A stretch of DNA of 64,000 bases from Vibrio gelatinilyticus (GCF_022836845.1 NZ_JAJNNZ010000020.1:1-64000); one strand, 5' to 3'; shown: positions 17,369 through 26,483, numbered from the stretch's first letter. The notes: a model not told the origin generated them from the letters alone. A program made the numbers and translations.

Positions 17369-18442
17369 TTATTCCTTAATTCGGTTTTCTAAGAATGGGA
17401 TAAGTTCATTATGTGTATGTCGTAATAGTGCCTCAGTTGAATCCCAATTGATACACGCGTCAGTGATCGATACACCATAAGCCATTTGATCTAAAGGAAT
17501 ATCTGAACTCTGATTGCCTTCATTAATATGGCTTTCAATCATAAGACCGATGATCGAGGTATTGCCCTCGCGGATCTGATGAATGACATCTTCCGCCACC
17601 AAAGGTTGACGGCGGTAGTCTTTTCTAGAGTTTGCATGACTGCAATCGACCATTAATGACGCTTCAAGACCAGAGCTCGCCATTTCTTGTTCACACTCAG
17701 TCACCGATACCGAATCGTAGTTAGTCTGCTTGCCGCCTCGTAGGATGACATGACCATTTGGATTACCCTGAGTCGTCAACAGCGCAACCTGTCCTTCACG
17801 GCTAATACCCATAAAACGGTGGGATGATGACGCTGCTTGCATCGCATTGATTGCTGTTGCAAGACTGCCATCGGTACCATTTTTAAAGCCGATCGGCATT
17901 GACAGTCCACTCGCCATCTCACGGTGAGTTTGTGATTCAGTTGTACGAGCACCAATCGCCGCCCAAGAGAACGTGTCGGCCAAATACTGCGGACTGATCG
18001 GATCAAGTGCTTCAGTGGCGAGCGGGATATTCATTTCGGCTAATTCAACGAGCAATTTACGACCAATATGCAAACCTTCTTCGATATCAAAAGTACCATC
18101 CAAGTGCGGGTCATTGATAAGCCCTTTCCAGCCAACTGTCGTTCTTGGCTTCTCAAAGTAGACTCGCATAACAATGTAAAGTTGGTCTCCGAGCAAAGCT
18201 GACAGTTCTTTGAGTCTTTTCGCATACTCTTTCGCTGCGTCAATATCATGAATAGAGCATGGACCACACACCACCAGTAGGCGATGATCTCGCTTGTGAA
18301 TGATATCGGCGATAGTTTGACGAGATTCCTGAATAAACTTACGAGCTTTGTCACTCAAAGGGAGTTTGGCTTTCAATTCTTCTGGTGTTATTAGCACCTG
18401 CTCTGAGCTAATATTGACATTACTTAGTTCACTCTTTCTCAT
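17369..18442 (-). CDS. aroF: 3-deoxy-7-phosphoheptulonate (DAHP) synthase, Tyr-sensitive type
   Basis: 357 residues of class I DAHP synthase. It condenses phosphoenolpyruvate and erythrose 4-phosphate, the first step of the shikimate pathway. Motifs visible: VVCGPCSIHD, VMRVYFEKPRTTVGWKGLIN, GARTTESQTHREMASGLSMP, and the metal-binding VDCSHANS. The operon with tyrA and the TyrR boxes upstream identify it as the tyrosine-regulated isozyme AroF rather than AroG or AroH. Feedback by Tyr is inferred from context. Confidence 0.94.
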   Translation of the reverse strand: MRKSELSNVNISSEQVLITPEELKAKLPLSDKARKFIQESRQTIADIIHKRDHRLLVVCGPCSIHDIDAAKEYAKRLKELSALLGDQLYIVMRVYFEKPRTTVGWKGLINDPHLDGTFDIEEGLHIGRKLLVELAEMNIPLATEALDPISPQYLADTFSWAAIGARTTESQTHREMASGLSMPIGFKNGTDGSLATAINAMQAASSSHRFMGISREGQVALLTTQGNPNGHVILRGGKQTNYDSVSVTECEQEMASSGLEASLMVDCSHANSRKDYRRQPLVAEDVIHQIREGNTSIIGLMIESHINEGNQSSDIPLDQMAYGVSITDACINWDSTEALLRHTHNELIPFLENRIKE

Positions 18443-18450
18443 ACATCACC

Positions 18451-18468
18451 CGTAAATAAAACTTTACA
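18451..18468 (-). promoter_or_regulatory. TyrR box 1 before aroF-tyrA
   Basis: CGTAAA-TAAAAC-TTTACA matches the TyrR consensus TGTAAA-N6-TTTACA at 11 of 12 positions. It lies eight bases before the aroF start and downstream of the predicted transcription start, a repression position. Confidence 0.8.
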
Positions 18469-18508
18469 ACAACTTCTACCTTGAAGTCGATATTAATTCA
18501 ATAAAGAC

Positions 18509-18536
18509 AAGATACATGGAAATTTTACGTTTGCAA
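18509..18536 (-). promoter_or_regulatory. Probable aroF-tyrA promoter
   Basis: Minus strand TTGCAA (18531-18536), 16 bp, TATCTT (18509-18514). It sits between the two TyrR boxes. Only moderately close to consensus. Confidence 0.45.
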
Positions 18537-18557
18537 CAGTAAACTTAAAAATACATA

Positions 18558-18575
18558 TGTAGATTTATATTTACA
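18558..18575 (-). promoter_or_regulatory. TyrR box 2 before aroF-tyrA
   Basis: TGTAGA-TTTATA-TTTACA matches the TyrR consensus at 11 of 12 positions. Centre-to-centre distance to box 1 is 107 bp, which would allow looping by TyrR hexamers, as described for E. coli aroF. Confidence 0.8.
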
Positions 18576-18688
18576 CTTAGCTTTATCCAATATCGACTGC
18601 GTACCAGCCTGCAGAATATCGAAGCCAATGTAGCGAAACCATAGGGGCTCGAATACAATGAACGAACAACTAAAAAAATGGAAGTTCT

Positions 18689-20392
18689 ATGGATCTGGTG
18701 CTATCCCTGCTACAACAAATGTGTGTCTATTTGGTCTTAGCTTATATGCTTAGCAAGACTCCCATTTTCATTCCGTTATTTAGCATCTCCAAACGCCCAG
18801 CCCACTTGTTTGGCGTGTATATATTGTTTTCTTCTTTTTGTATTATGGGCACCTATTTCGGATTGCAGATCAACGATGCTATCGCGAATACGCGTGCCAT
18901 TGGGGCGGTAATGGGAGGGCTATTTGGAGGCCCTTTAGTTGGCCTGGCTGTGGGATTTACGGGCGGGATGCACCGCTATACGTTGGGTGGCTTTACTGAT
19001 GTGGCCTGTGCGATATCCACCACTGCCGAGGGCCTTATCGGTGGTTTGCTGCACAGCTATCTAATAAAGCGAAACAACAAGCAAAAGCTGTTCGCTCCGA
19101 GTATGGTGCTCTACATTACCTTTGTTGCTGAAATCGTCCAGATGCTGATCATATTGCTTGTCGCTAAGCCTTTCTCTCAGGCTTATGAGTTGGTTTCGGA
19201 TATTGCAGCTCCAATGATCATCGCAAATTCCGTAGGAGCGGCTCTGTTTATGAGTATCCTTCAGGATCGAAAAACCATCTTTGAAGAATATTCAGCAACC
19301 TTTTCGCGTCGAGCCCTCAATATCGCCGAACGCTCTGTCGGTATCCTTGTCCACGGCTTCAATTCAAGTAATGCCAGCCAAGTTGCACGCATCATTTATG
19401 AAGAAACCAATGTTGGTGCCGTTGCTATTACCGATCATGACAAAATTTTGGCCTTTGTCGGGATCGGTGACGACCACCATAAGCTCAATCGCCCCATATC
19501 TTCTCAAGCGACGCTCGATGCCATAGCACAAAATCGTATTATCTACCTTGATGGTAAAGAACACACGTACCAGTGCTCCATCTCAGAACATTGCAAACTG
19601 GGCTCAGCACTCATTATCCCATTACGTACTGGTGATCGTGTAATCGGAACCATAAAGCTGTACGAACCGAAAAGGAAGTTGTTTTCAACGATTAATATGT
19701 CAATGGCTGAGGGAATCGCTCAGCTGCTCTCGAGCCAAATTTTGCATGGTGACTATCTCACCAAGCAGACCTTGCTCAATCAGGCGGAAATCAAGCTGCT
19801 ACAAGCGCAGATCAATCCCCACTTTCTTTTTAACGCCCTTAATACCATTAGCGCCATCATTCGTCGCGATCCCGATAAAGCCCGAACACTGATTCAACAC
19901 TTGTCTCAGTTCTTTCGTAGTAACCTAAAACAGAACATAGAAAGCGTCACCCTTCGTGAAGAGATCGCGCATGTAAATGCCTACCTAACCATCGAAATGG
20001 CCCGTTTCTCTGATAGGCTATCGATCGATATTGATATTGATGATCGCATATTGGAGATCAGCATTCCGAGTTTTACCCTGCAGCCACTGGTCGAAAATGC
20101 GATTAAACACGGTATTGCAAATCTACTCGAAGGCGGTAAGGTTCGAATTTACAGCGAAATCGTTACACAAGGCTACAAAATAACGGTCGAAGACAACGCT
20201 GGTGCTTACTGTAAACCATCAACTAACCATCAGGGACTTGGAATGCAAATTGTTGACAAACGGTTAACCAACCAGTTTGGCCGTGATGCAGCGCTAAAAA
20301 TTGATGTGGAAAACAACACCTATACTCGGATGAGCTTTATTATCCCCAACCACTCAATAGCTACTCACAATAGGACGGCTTCCCTCTTATGA
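18689..20392 (+). CDS. btsS: LytS/BtsS-type sensor histidine kinase
   Basis: 567 residues. The N-terminal 5TM-LYT sensor covers about 1-195, with the family block GGLFGGPLVGLAVGF. A GAF-like domain covers about 210-345. The histidine kinase has phospho-acceptor His378 in INPHFLFNALNTI and an ATP-binding N box FTLQPLVENAIKHG. Its partner response regulator is close to E. coli BtsR, so BtsS, a high-affinity pyruvate sensor, is the best match. The start ATG has GGAAG seven bases upstream. The last bases overlap btsR (ATGA). A short overlapping upstream reading frame is reported in the findings. Confidence 0.85.
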   Translation: MDLVLSLLQQMCVYLVLAYMLSKTPIFIPLFSISKRPAHLFGVYILFSSFCIMGTYFGLQINDAIANTRAIGAVMGGLFGGPLVGLAVGFTGGMHRYTLGGFTDVACAISTTAEGLIGGLLHSYLIKRNNKQKLFAPSMVLYITFVAEIVQMLIILLVAKPFSQAYELVSDIAAPMIIANSVGAALFMSILQDRKTIFEEYSATFSRRALNIAERSVGILVHGFNSSNASQVARIIYEETNVGAVAITDHDKILAFVGIGDDHHKLNRPISSQATLDAIAQNRIIYLDGKEHTYQCSISEHCKLGSALIIPLRTGDRVIGTIKLYEPKRKLFSTINMSMAEGIAQLLSSQILHGDYLTKQTLLNQAEIKLLQAQINPHFLFNALNTISAIIRRDPDKARTLIQHLSQFFRSNLKQNIESVTLREEIAHVNAYLTIEMARFSDRLSIDIDIDDRILEISIPSFTLQPLVENAIKHGIANLLEGGKVRIYSEIVTQGYKITVEDNAGAYCKPSTNHQGLGMQIVDKRLTNQFGRDAALKIDVENNTYTRMSFIIPNHSIATHNRTASLL

Positions 20393-21111
20393 ACAGAATG
20401 TCGGCACTGGTTATCGATGATGAGCTTTTCGCTCGCGAAGAGCTCATGGAACTGCTAGAAGAAACACATCAGATAGACGTTATTGATCAGGCAGGCAATG
20501 CCATTGATGGGCTCAAGAAAATCAACCACCTCAAGCCAGACGTTGTATTTTTGGACATTCAGATGCCACAAGTTACGGGTATAGAACTGCTTGGCATGCT
20601 TGATCCTGATACCATGCCCAAAGTGGTCTTTGTCACAGCCTATGATCAATATGCTGTACAGGCTTTTGAGGACAATGCTTTTGATTACCTTCTTAAACCC
20701 GTAGACCCAGCAAGACTAAAAAAGACCATTCAACGTTTATTCAAGTACGAAAAAGTAAGCCATGAGCAATACGATAACATCGCGCCTAGCACGCTCAATC
20801 AAATCCCGTGTGTGGGCCATAACCGGATCGTGATTATTCCCACCCAAGATGTTGAGTGTGCTTATAGTGATATATCGGGAGTCCACATACGAACGGTTGA
20901 ACAAGTGGCCACTAGTCAACTGACCCTGAAGGTGCTCGAACAAAAAACAGGTCTTGTACGCTGTCATCGTCAGTATTTGATCAACATAAAAATGATCAAA
21001 GAAATTAAACTATTGGATCATGGGCTTGCGGAAATCACCACCCAAGGTGATTTCACTGTTCCCGTTAGCCGACGCTATCTGAAAACCCTAAAAGAACAAT
21101 TAGGCTTTTAA
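20389..21111 (+). CDS. btsR: LytTR response regulator BtsR
   Basis: 240 residues. The receiver domain covers about 5-120, with acidic pocket D10/D11 and phospho-acceptor Asp56 (VVFLDIQMP). The LytTR DNA-binding domain covers about 140-240, with RCHRQYLINI and VPVSRRYLKTLKE. Segments such as IPCVGHNRI and FDYLLKPVDPARLKKT closely follow E. coli BtsR (YehT) as I remember it. Overlaps btsS by four bases, so the two are coupled. Likely target: the CstA-family gene 3.9 kb downstream, which carries BtsR-like motifs. Confidence 0.87.
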   Translation: MNRMSALVIDDELFAREELMELLEETHQIDVIDQAGNAIDGLKKINHLKPDVVFLDIQMPQVTGIELLGMLDPDTMPKVVFVTAYDQYAVQAFEDNAFDYLLKPVDPARLKKTIQRLFKYEKVSHEQYDNIAPSTLNQIPCVGHNRIVIIPTQDVECAYSDISGVHIRTVEQVATSQLTLKVLEQKTGLVRCHRQYLINIKMIKEIKLLDHGLAEITTQGDFTVPVSRRYLKTLKEQLGF

Positions 21112-21123
21112 TAAGCTTTGCGT

Positions 21124-22116
21124 TTATGACACTTGTTCAACAATCGCGCTCACAGCGTTACGTGCCACTTTCCAGGGCTGCGAACGTTGCAGATCCTGCA
21201 AAGAGTAACTCTTGCTTTTTAACATGGTGTTCGCGACTGGGACATCTGTTATCGGTGCGTTGTCCAACACATCGATAACCGAGTCGCGATGATTACACAT
21301 TAAAATCATGTCGCAGCCTGCGTTCAATGCTTGCATTGAGCGCTTTGCAGGTCCGCCCATTAATTTCGCCCCTTCCATTGATAGGTCGTCAGAGAACACC
21401 AACCCTTTAAAGCCAAGTTGTAGACGAAGAACTTGTTTTAACCAGTATTCAGAACCGCTAGCCGGTGCTGGATCGTAATGAGGATAGACAACATGAGCAG
21501 GCATCATTGCATCTATGAGCCCATGAGTAATTTGATGTTTGAAGATCGCCATATCTTGTTGAAAAATGGTATCGCGCTCATCGTATGGCGTTTCTAAATG
21601 AGAGTCAGCAATCACACCACCATGACCCGGAAAATGCTTACCTGTCGTTGCCATACCCGCAGCTTTCATGCCTGACATAAACGCGCTGCTGTAGCGAATC
21701 ACGGTTTGATTATCTTCACCAAACGCTCGATTACCTATCGCCTTGCAATCGTGACCAACATCCAAAACAGGAGCAAAACTCAAGTCAATATCATGAGCGA
21801 TTAACTCTGCGGCCATTAGCCAACCAGAGTGCTTAGCGAGCTCGTCACCGTTAGCAGCAAGAGCATAATCCTGAGCGGCTGGCAGGCAAGTAAAATGCTT
21901 GCGAAAACGTTGTACTCTCCCCCCTTCTTGATCAACACCAATCAATAACGGCCTGCCTGCAGCCTTGCGTATCTGTCGATTAAGCTCTAGTAATTGCTCA
22001 GAATCATGGAAGTTACGTGAAAATAATATCAAACCACCCACCGTTGGGTGTTGTAAGATTTCTCTGTCTTCAGCGCTCAGTTCAAAACCGTCAACATCGA
22101 CCCAAAGTGGTCCCAT
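21124..22116 (-). CDS. nagZ: Beta-N-acetylglucosaminidase NagZ (GH3)
   Basis: 330 residues. It is a cytoplasmic enzyme that removes GlcNAc from GlcNAc-1,6-anhydroMurNAc peptides during murein recycling; in AmpC-bearing bacteria its product signals beta-lactamase induction. The GH3 signature KHFPGHGGVIADSH contains the flexible Asp/His catalytic loop, and the nucleophile region is VFSDDLSMEGA. No signal peptide. Divergent from anmK, so both recycling genes share a 100-bp control region. Confidence 0.96.
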   Translation of the reverse strand: MGPLWVDVDGFELSAEDREILQHPTVGGLILFSRNFHDSEQLLELNRQIRKAAGRPLLIGVDQEGGRVQRFRKHFTCLPAAQDYALAANGDELAKHSGWLMAAELIAHDIDLSFAPVLDVGHDCKAIGNRAFGEDNQTVIRYSSAFMSGMKAAGMATTGKHFPGHGGVIADSHLETPYDERDTIFQQDMAIFKHQITHGLIDAMMPAHVVYPHYDPAPASGSEYWLKQVLRLQLGFKGLVFSDDLSMEGAKLMGGPAKRSMQALNAGCDMILMCNHRDSVIDVLDNAPITDVPVANTMLKSKSYSLQDLQRSQPWKVARNAVSAIVEQVS

Positions 22117-22216
22117 ACTCTTTCCTTTGCAAAATTATCTTCAATTAACGACTCAGATGAGATTATTCGCTTTATTTTTCCTTTACAATCATTTCAGGTC
22201 AAAAGAAGGAAAGAAT

Positions 22217-23335
22217 ATGTCTTCAACATCATCGCGTTATATTGGAATCATGTCCGGAACCAGCCTAGATGGTGTCGATACTGTCTTGGTTGATGTGGAC
22301 AAAACCATTACATTACTTGCAAGTAACTTCCTCCCTTTTCCTAAAGATTTGAAGCAGTCAGTACTTTCCGTCTGTCACGGACAACATACTGATTTACAAA
22401 CTATCGGAGAGCTGGACCATCGTCTGGGCCACTTATTTGCCGACGCGGTAGAACAGTTGTTGCGTCAGTCAGGAACTCTTCCTGAGCAGGTTCGTGCCAT
22501 TGGCAGTCACGGGCAAACCGTCTTTCATCACCCTGACTCCCCAACGCCGTTTACGTTGCAACTTGGCGACGCCAACATCATCGCGTGTCGCACTGGCATT
22601 GATACTATCGCGGATTTTCGTCGTAAAGATATGGCTCTGGGAGGCCAGGGAGCGCCATTAGTGCCCGCGTTCCATCGATACTTGTTTGGCACCACCGACT
22701 CATCACGAGTTGTACTTAATATTGGTGGCATGGCAAATCTATCAGTACTGTTAGCAGACGACACGGTTATTGGCTTTGATACCGGTCCTGGCAATGTACT
22801 GATTGACTCGTGGACTCAAGAGAAGTTTGGTCAAGCCTATGATCATGACGGTGTATTAGCAAGCCAAGGTCAAGTGCATAAAGAGCTGCTTTCAGTGCTA
22901 CTCAAAGATGAGTATTTGCAGCGACCTGCTCCCAAAAGTACCGGAAGAGAGCATTACCACCTGCATTGGCTACAACAACAGCTGACGCAATGTTCCGCGC
23001 CTATCAATGATCACGATGTGCTGCGAACGCTAACCGAATTTACCGCATTGACCATTGCTCAAGACATAGAGAAATATCGACAAGGTCAGGTTCCCTGCGT
23101 CTATGTTTGTGGCGGTGGAGCCAATAATCCGATATTAATGGATCGTCTTCAACAGCAACTCTCTAAATGGTCTATTCAATCAACCGATCAGCTCGGGATC
23201 AGCGCTGATTATATGGAATCAATGGCTTTCGCCTGGCTCGCTTACTGCCGGGTAAATGGCATTGCGAGTAACCTACCATCGGTCACTGGTGCAAGAAAAG
23301 CAACGCCTCTGGGCGTTATTTACCTCGCGAATTAG
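22217..23335 (+). CDS. anmK: Anhydro-N-acetylmuramic acid kinase AnmK
   Basis: 372 residues. It opens and phosphorylates 1,6-anhydroMurNAc to MurNAc-6-phosphate. Phosphate-binding MSGTSLDGVD stands at the N-terminus, followed by IGSHGQTVFHHP, FDTGPGNVLID and CGGGANNPILM. The ATG at 22217 has AGAAGGAAAG upstream; longer frames run into nagZ. The murQ start follows its stop by eight bases. A possible -10 (TACAAT, 22184-22189) lies upstream. Confidence 0.96.
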   Translation: MSSTSSRYIGIMSGTSLDGVDTVLVDVDKTITLLASNFLPFPKDLKQSVLSVCHGQHTDLQTIGELDHRLGHLFADAVEQLLRQSGTLPEQVRAIGSHGQTVFHHPDSPTPFTLQLGDANIIACRTGIDTIADFRRKDMALGGQGAPLVPAFHRYLFGTTDSSRVVLNIGGMANLSVLLADDTVIGFDTGPGNVLIDSWTQEKFGQAYDHDGVLASQGQVHKELLSVLLKDEYLQRPAPKSTGREHYHLHWLQQQLTQCSAPINDHDVLRTLTEFTALTIAQDIEKYRQGQVPCVYVCGGGANNPILMDRLQQQLSKWSIQSTDQLGISADYMESMAFAWLAYCRVNGIASNLPSVTGARKATPLGVIYLAN

Positions 23336-23343
23336 GAATAATT

Positions 23344-24264
23344 ATGACAAACGATGCTCTCTTAGATGCTCTATCTCAACTGGTTTCGGAGGGTCGCAAC
23401 CCCGACACCATGGACATCGACTTATTACCGTCTATTGACATCATTAGACGAATGAACCAACAAGACGCACTCGTACCTCTTGCCGTCGAAAAAGTACTGC
23501 CTGAAATTGCTCAAGCTGTGGACTTTATTACTGAAGCATTCAAAAAAAATGGTCGTTTGATCTATCTGGGTGCAGGAACAAGTGGACGGCTTGGTGTGCT
23601 TGATGCCTCAGAATGCCCACCCACATTTGGTACCTCCTCCGATATGGTTGTCGGCATCATTGCCGGTGGACAAGGAGCGATGTTTAAAGCGGTAGAAGGA
23701 GCCGAAGACAACCCCGAACTCGGCGTTGAAGACCTAAAAAATATTGATTTTTCGGCAAAAGATGTAGTCGTCGGCATTGCCGCTAGTGGACGAACACCCT
23801 ATGTTATAGGTGCTCTTGATTACGCCAATCAATTGGGAGCTACCACGGTTGCACTGTCGTGTAACCCAAGCTCTGACATTGCCGCAATCGCTAAGATATC
23901 GATTAGCCCAGTTGTTGGACCAGAGGCACTGACAGGGTCAACTCGACTCAAGTCAGGTACCGCTCAAAAACTGGTACTCAATATGTTAACCACAGCGAGC
24001 ATGATTCGTTTAGGCAAGAGTTACCAAAACTTAATGGTGGATGTTAAAGCCAGCAATGCAAAATTGATTGCCCGTGCGGCGCGCATCGTAATGCAGGCGA
24101 CTGACTGTAACAATGCTAGAGCACAAAAGGTACTCAAGGAGACCGATTACGATGTGAAGCTGGCGATATTGATGATTCTCACAGGGGTGAGCAAAGAGCA
24201 AGGGTTACACCAGTTGGCGAAAAGAGATGGGTTTCTACGCCGTGCTGTTGATGATCACCTGTAA
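23344..24264 (+). CDS. murQ: N-acetylmuramic acid 6-phosphate etherase MurQ
   Basis: 306 residues. It splits MurNAc-6-phosphate into GlcNAc-6-phosphate and D-lactate, following AnmK in the recycling path. The SIS sugar-phosphate domain carries GRLIYLGAGTSGRLGVLDASECPPTF, with the catalytic Glu region EGAEDN, and GPEALTGSTRLKSGTAQKLVLN. Cotranscribed with anmK. No murP-type PTS gene follows, so the pair serves internal recycling. Confidence 0.96.
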   Translation: MTNDALLDALSQLVSEGRNPDTMDIDLLPSIDIIRRMNQQDALVPLAVEKVLPEIAQAVDFITEAFKKNGRLIYLGAGTSGRLGVLDASECPPTFGTSSDMVVGIIAGGQGAMFKAVEGAEDNPELGVEDLKNIDFSAKDVVVGIAASGRTPYVIGALDYANQLGATTVALSCNPSSDIAAIAKISISPVVGPEALTGSTRLKSGTAQKLVLNMLTTASMIRLGKSYQNLMVDVKASNAKLIARAARIVMQATDCNNARAQKVLKETDYDVKLAILMILTGVSKEQGLHQLAKRDGFLRRAVDDHL

Positions 24265-24269
24265 CACAA

Positions 24270-24295
24270 CAGGCCACGTTAACGTGGCCTTTTCT
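24270..24295. terminator. Terminator between murQ and the lipoprotein gene
   Basis: Perfect 18-bp palindrome GGCCACGTTAACGTGGCC (24272-24289) followed by TTTT. Confidence 0.85.
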
Positions 24296-24300
24296 ACTCT

Positions 24301-24645
24301 CTAGTGACTGCTATACTCGTTCCAGCCACGCTGCCATTCCATTCGGAAACGTTGCGCTTCAGGAAGCCCTTCACAAGAGCCATTATATTGCTGGCCAGAT
24401 AATCCGATCTGAAATGCATAATCAGCATCACAAAACTCTTTGATACCTCTATGATAGCCATTTTCATACTCAGCTTGGTTCGCAGCGCCTAACTCTTGTA
24501 ACGCCGAATAGCTCCTTGGCAACTGACCTCGAACACCGTCTTGGTAACCAATCTGCTGCCAACTCCCTTCTTTTGCAAGCTCATCCACGCCTTTGGCACA
24601 CCCGACCAAAGTCAAAACCATCAACAATACACCCGCTAGTCTCAT
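24301..24645 (-). CDS. Small DUF2799-type lipoprotein
   Basis: 114 residues from the ATG at 24643-24645, which has AGGGA six bases upstream; a longer frame to 24672 adds nine residues. The lipoprotein signal ends LTLVGC. The mature part carries GYQDGVRG, YENGYHRGIKEFC and a second Cys pair, with the tail RMEWQRGWNEY, a pattern of the DUF2799 family. Function unknown. It converges on murQ. Confidence 0.8.
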   Translation of the reverse strand: MRLAGVLLMVLTLVGCAKGVDELAKEGSWQQIGYQDGVRGQLPRSYSALQELGAANQAEYENGYHRGIKEFCDADYAFQIGLSGQQYNGSCEGLPEAQRFRMEWQRGWNEYSSH

Positions 24646-24995
24646 AATTATCCCTAGTTTTATACGCGCCAATATGCACGATGTTCTCTTTAAGATTCTA
24701 TACTGAAAGGCTAGTCAGTGCAGTGTAAATGCACTATTTTATCCAAGATATTTCAGCGACAATTTATACCACTTAGATTCTTTATCTCGGTGGTTTTGAT
24801 GCCCATCACAGTTTTCGTCTACCATTGAACGGTCATTCTCGTCCATTTAAAACACCGACAAACCACTTAGCGCAGCCATTGACCACTTAATCACCTATTA
24901 CACCTCTCACTCCATAAGTGCACGAAGTACAAATAGACCCTTCGTATAATTGGTAACAACAAATTAAAACAATCATCAATCGGAGATAACCAGCT
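24646..24995 (+). promoter_or_regulatory. cstA control region: BtsR-like repeats, CRP site, -10
   Basis: A 350-bp region without a gene. ACCACTTA occurs three times exactly, at 24768-24775, 24862-24869 and 24882-24889; the last two form a direct repeat with a 20-bp period. The BtsR (YehT) motif reported for E. coli, from memory, is ACC[G/A]CT[C/T]A in direct repeat, which ACCACTTA satisfies exactly. A CRP-like site TTTGA-TGCCCA-TCACA (24795-24810) matches 9 of 10 core positions. The -10 TATAAT is at 24945-24950, with no good -35, as expected for an activator-dependent promoter. GGAGA precedes the start codon. Confidence 0.65.
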
Positions 24996-26483
24996 ATGAT
25001 GTGGTTCTTAACATGTGTCGCTGCCCTATTAGGCGGCTACTTTATTTACGGGGCTTTTATTGAAAAAGTCTTTGGTATAAACACTCAACGCAAAACCCCA
25101 GCAATTACCAAACAAGACGGCGTTGACTACGTTCCTATGTCCACCAAGAAAGTCTATTTGGTACAACTGTTAAACATTGCCGGTGTAGGTCCTATTTTTG
25201 GTCCTATAATGGGTGCCTTATATGGCCCTGCCGCAATGCTATGGATTGTTGTGGGTTGTATCTTTGCCGGTGCTGTACACGATTACTTCTCGGGTATGCT
25301 ATCGGTTCGTAATGGCGGTGCCTCGGTTCCAACTATCACCGGTCGATACTTAGGAAATGGCGCAAAACATTTTATGAACATCTTTGCCATTGTCCTTCTG
25401 TTGCTTGTTGGTGTTGTGTTCGTTTCTGCACCAGCAGGAATGATCACGAACCTAGTGAATGACCAATTTGATATGGCAATGAGCATGACGACAATGGTTG
25501 TGATTATCTTTGCCTATTACATCATCGCGACGATCGTCCCGGTCGACAAAATCATCGGTCGCTTCTACCCACTGTTCGGTGCTCTGTTGATTTTCATGTC
25601 AGTTGGACTAATGACTGCTGTTGCAATGTCGAGTGAACACACTGTAATGGGTAACTTCGAAATCAGCGACATGTTTAGCAACATGAACCCGAACGATTTA
25701 CCATTATGGCCAGCTCTGTTTATCACTATTGCTTGTGGTGCTATTTCTGGCTTCCACGCAACTCAATCGCCTTTGATGGCACGTTGTATGGAAAACGAAA
25801 AGAACGGCCGCTTTGTATTCTACGGTGCGATGATCGGCGAAGGTGTAATCGCTCTTATCTGGTGTGCTTTGGCTCTATCTTTCTTTGGCTCTGTTGATTC
25901 ACTGGCAGACGCAGTGTCAAATGGCGGCCCTGGTAACGTAGTCTATAGCGCATCATTTGGCTTACTTGGCGTATTCGGTGGTATCCTAGCTTTCCTAGGT
26001 GTGGTGATCCTGCCTATCACTTCTGGGGATACTGCGTTCCGCTCAAGCCGCTTGATTTTAGCTGAATACTTCAACATGGAACAAAAATCACTACGTAACC
26101 GTTTGATGATGGCACTACCACTATTTGTTATCGGTGGCATCTTGACTCAGGTCGACTTCGGTATTATCTGGCGCTACTTCGGTTTTGCTAACCAAACAAC
26201 AGCAGTAATGATGCTTTGGACCGCTTCAGCATATCTTCTTCGCCACAACAAGATGCACTGGGTTACTACGGTTCCAGCCATCTTCATGACGACAGTTGTT
26301 ATTACTTTCATTCTTAACAACAGTACATTAGGCTTCGGATTACCGATGGTACTGTCTACTATTCTTGGGGTTTCAGGTGCTCTAGCGATAACGACTTACG
26401 TTATCAAGAAATCAAAAGGTAAAGGTGATATCGACCTTGCTAACGATGAAGAGCAACCGCAAGGCAAGGCTGAAACCGCATAG
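24996..26483 (+). CDS. CstA/BtsT-family transporter, probable pyruvate or peptide uptake
   Basis: 495 residues, with many hydrophobic segments across the whole length (about 12-14), an inner membrane protein. Family motifs: NIAGVGPIFGPIMGALYGP, a CstA landmark near residue 65, and SGFHATQSPLMARCMENEKN and DTAFRSSRLILAEYF. E. coli CstA and BtsT are about 700 residues, so this is the shorter form, common in vibrios. BtsT is a pyruvate/H+ symporter and CstA takes up pyruvate and peptides. The BtsR-like and CRP-like sites upstream favour pyruvate. Called cstA in many genomes; the substrate is inferred. Confidence 0.85.
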   Translation: MMWFLTCVAALLGGYFIYGAFIEKVFGINTQRKTPAITKQDGVDYVPMSTKKVYLVQLLNIAGVGPIFGPIMGALYGPAAMLWIVVGCIFAGAVHDYFSGMLSVRNGGASVPTITGRYLGNGAKHFMNIFAIVLLLLVGVVFVSAPAGMITNLVNDQFDMAMSMTTMVVIIFAYYIIATIVPVDKIIGRFYPLFGALLIFMSVGLMTAVAMSSEHTVMGNFEISDMFSNMNPNDLPLWPALFITIACGAISGFHATQSPLMARCMENEKNGRFVFYGAMIGEGVIALIWCALALSFFGSVDSLADAVSNGGPGNVVYSASFGLLGVFGGILAFLGVVILPITSGDTAFRSSRLILAEYFNMEQKSLRNRLMMALPLFVIGGILTQVDFGIIWRYFGFANQTTAVMMLWTASAYLLRHNKMHWVTTVPAIFMTTVVITFILNNSTLGFGLPMVLSTILGVSGALAITTYVIKKSKGKGDIDLANDEEQPQGKAETA

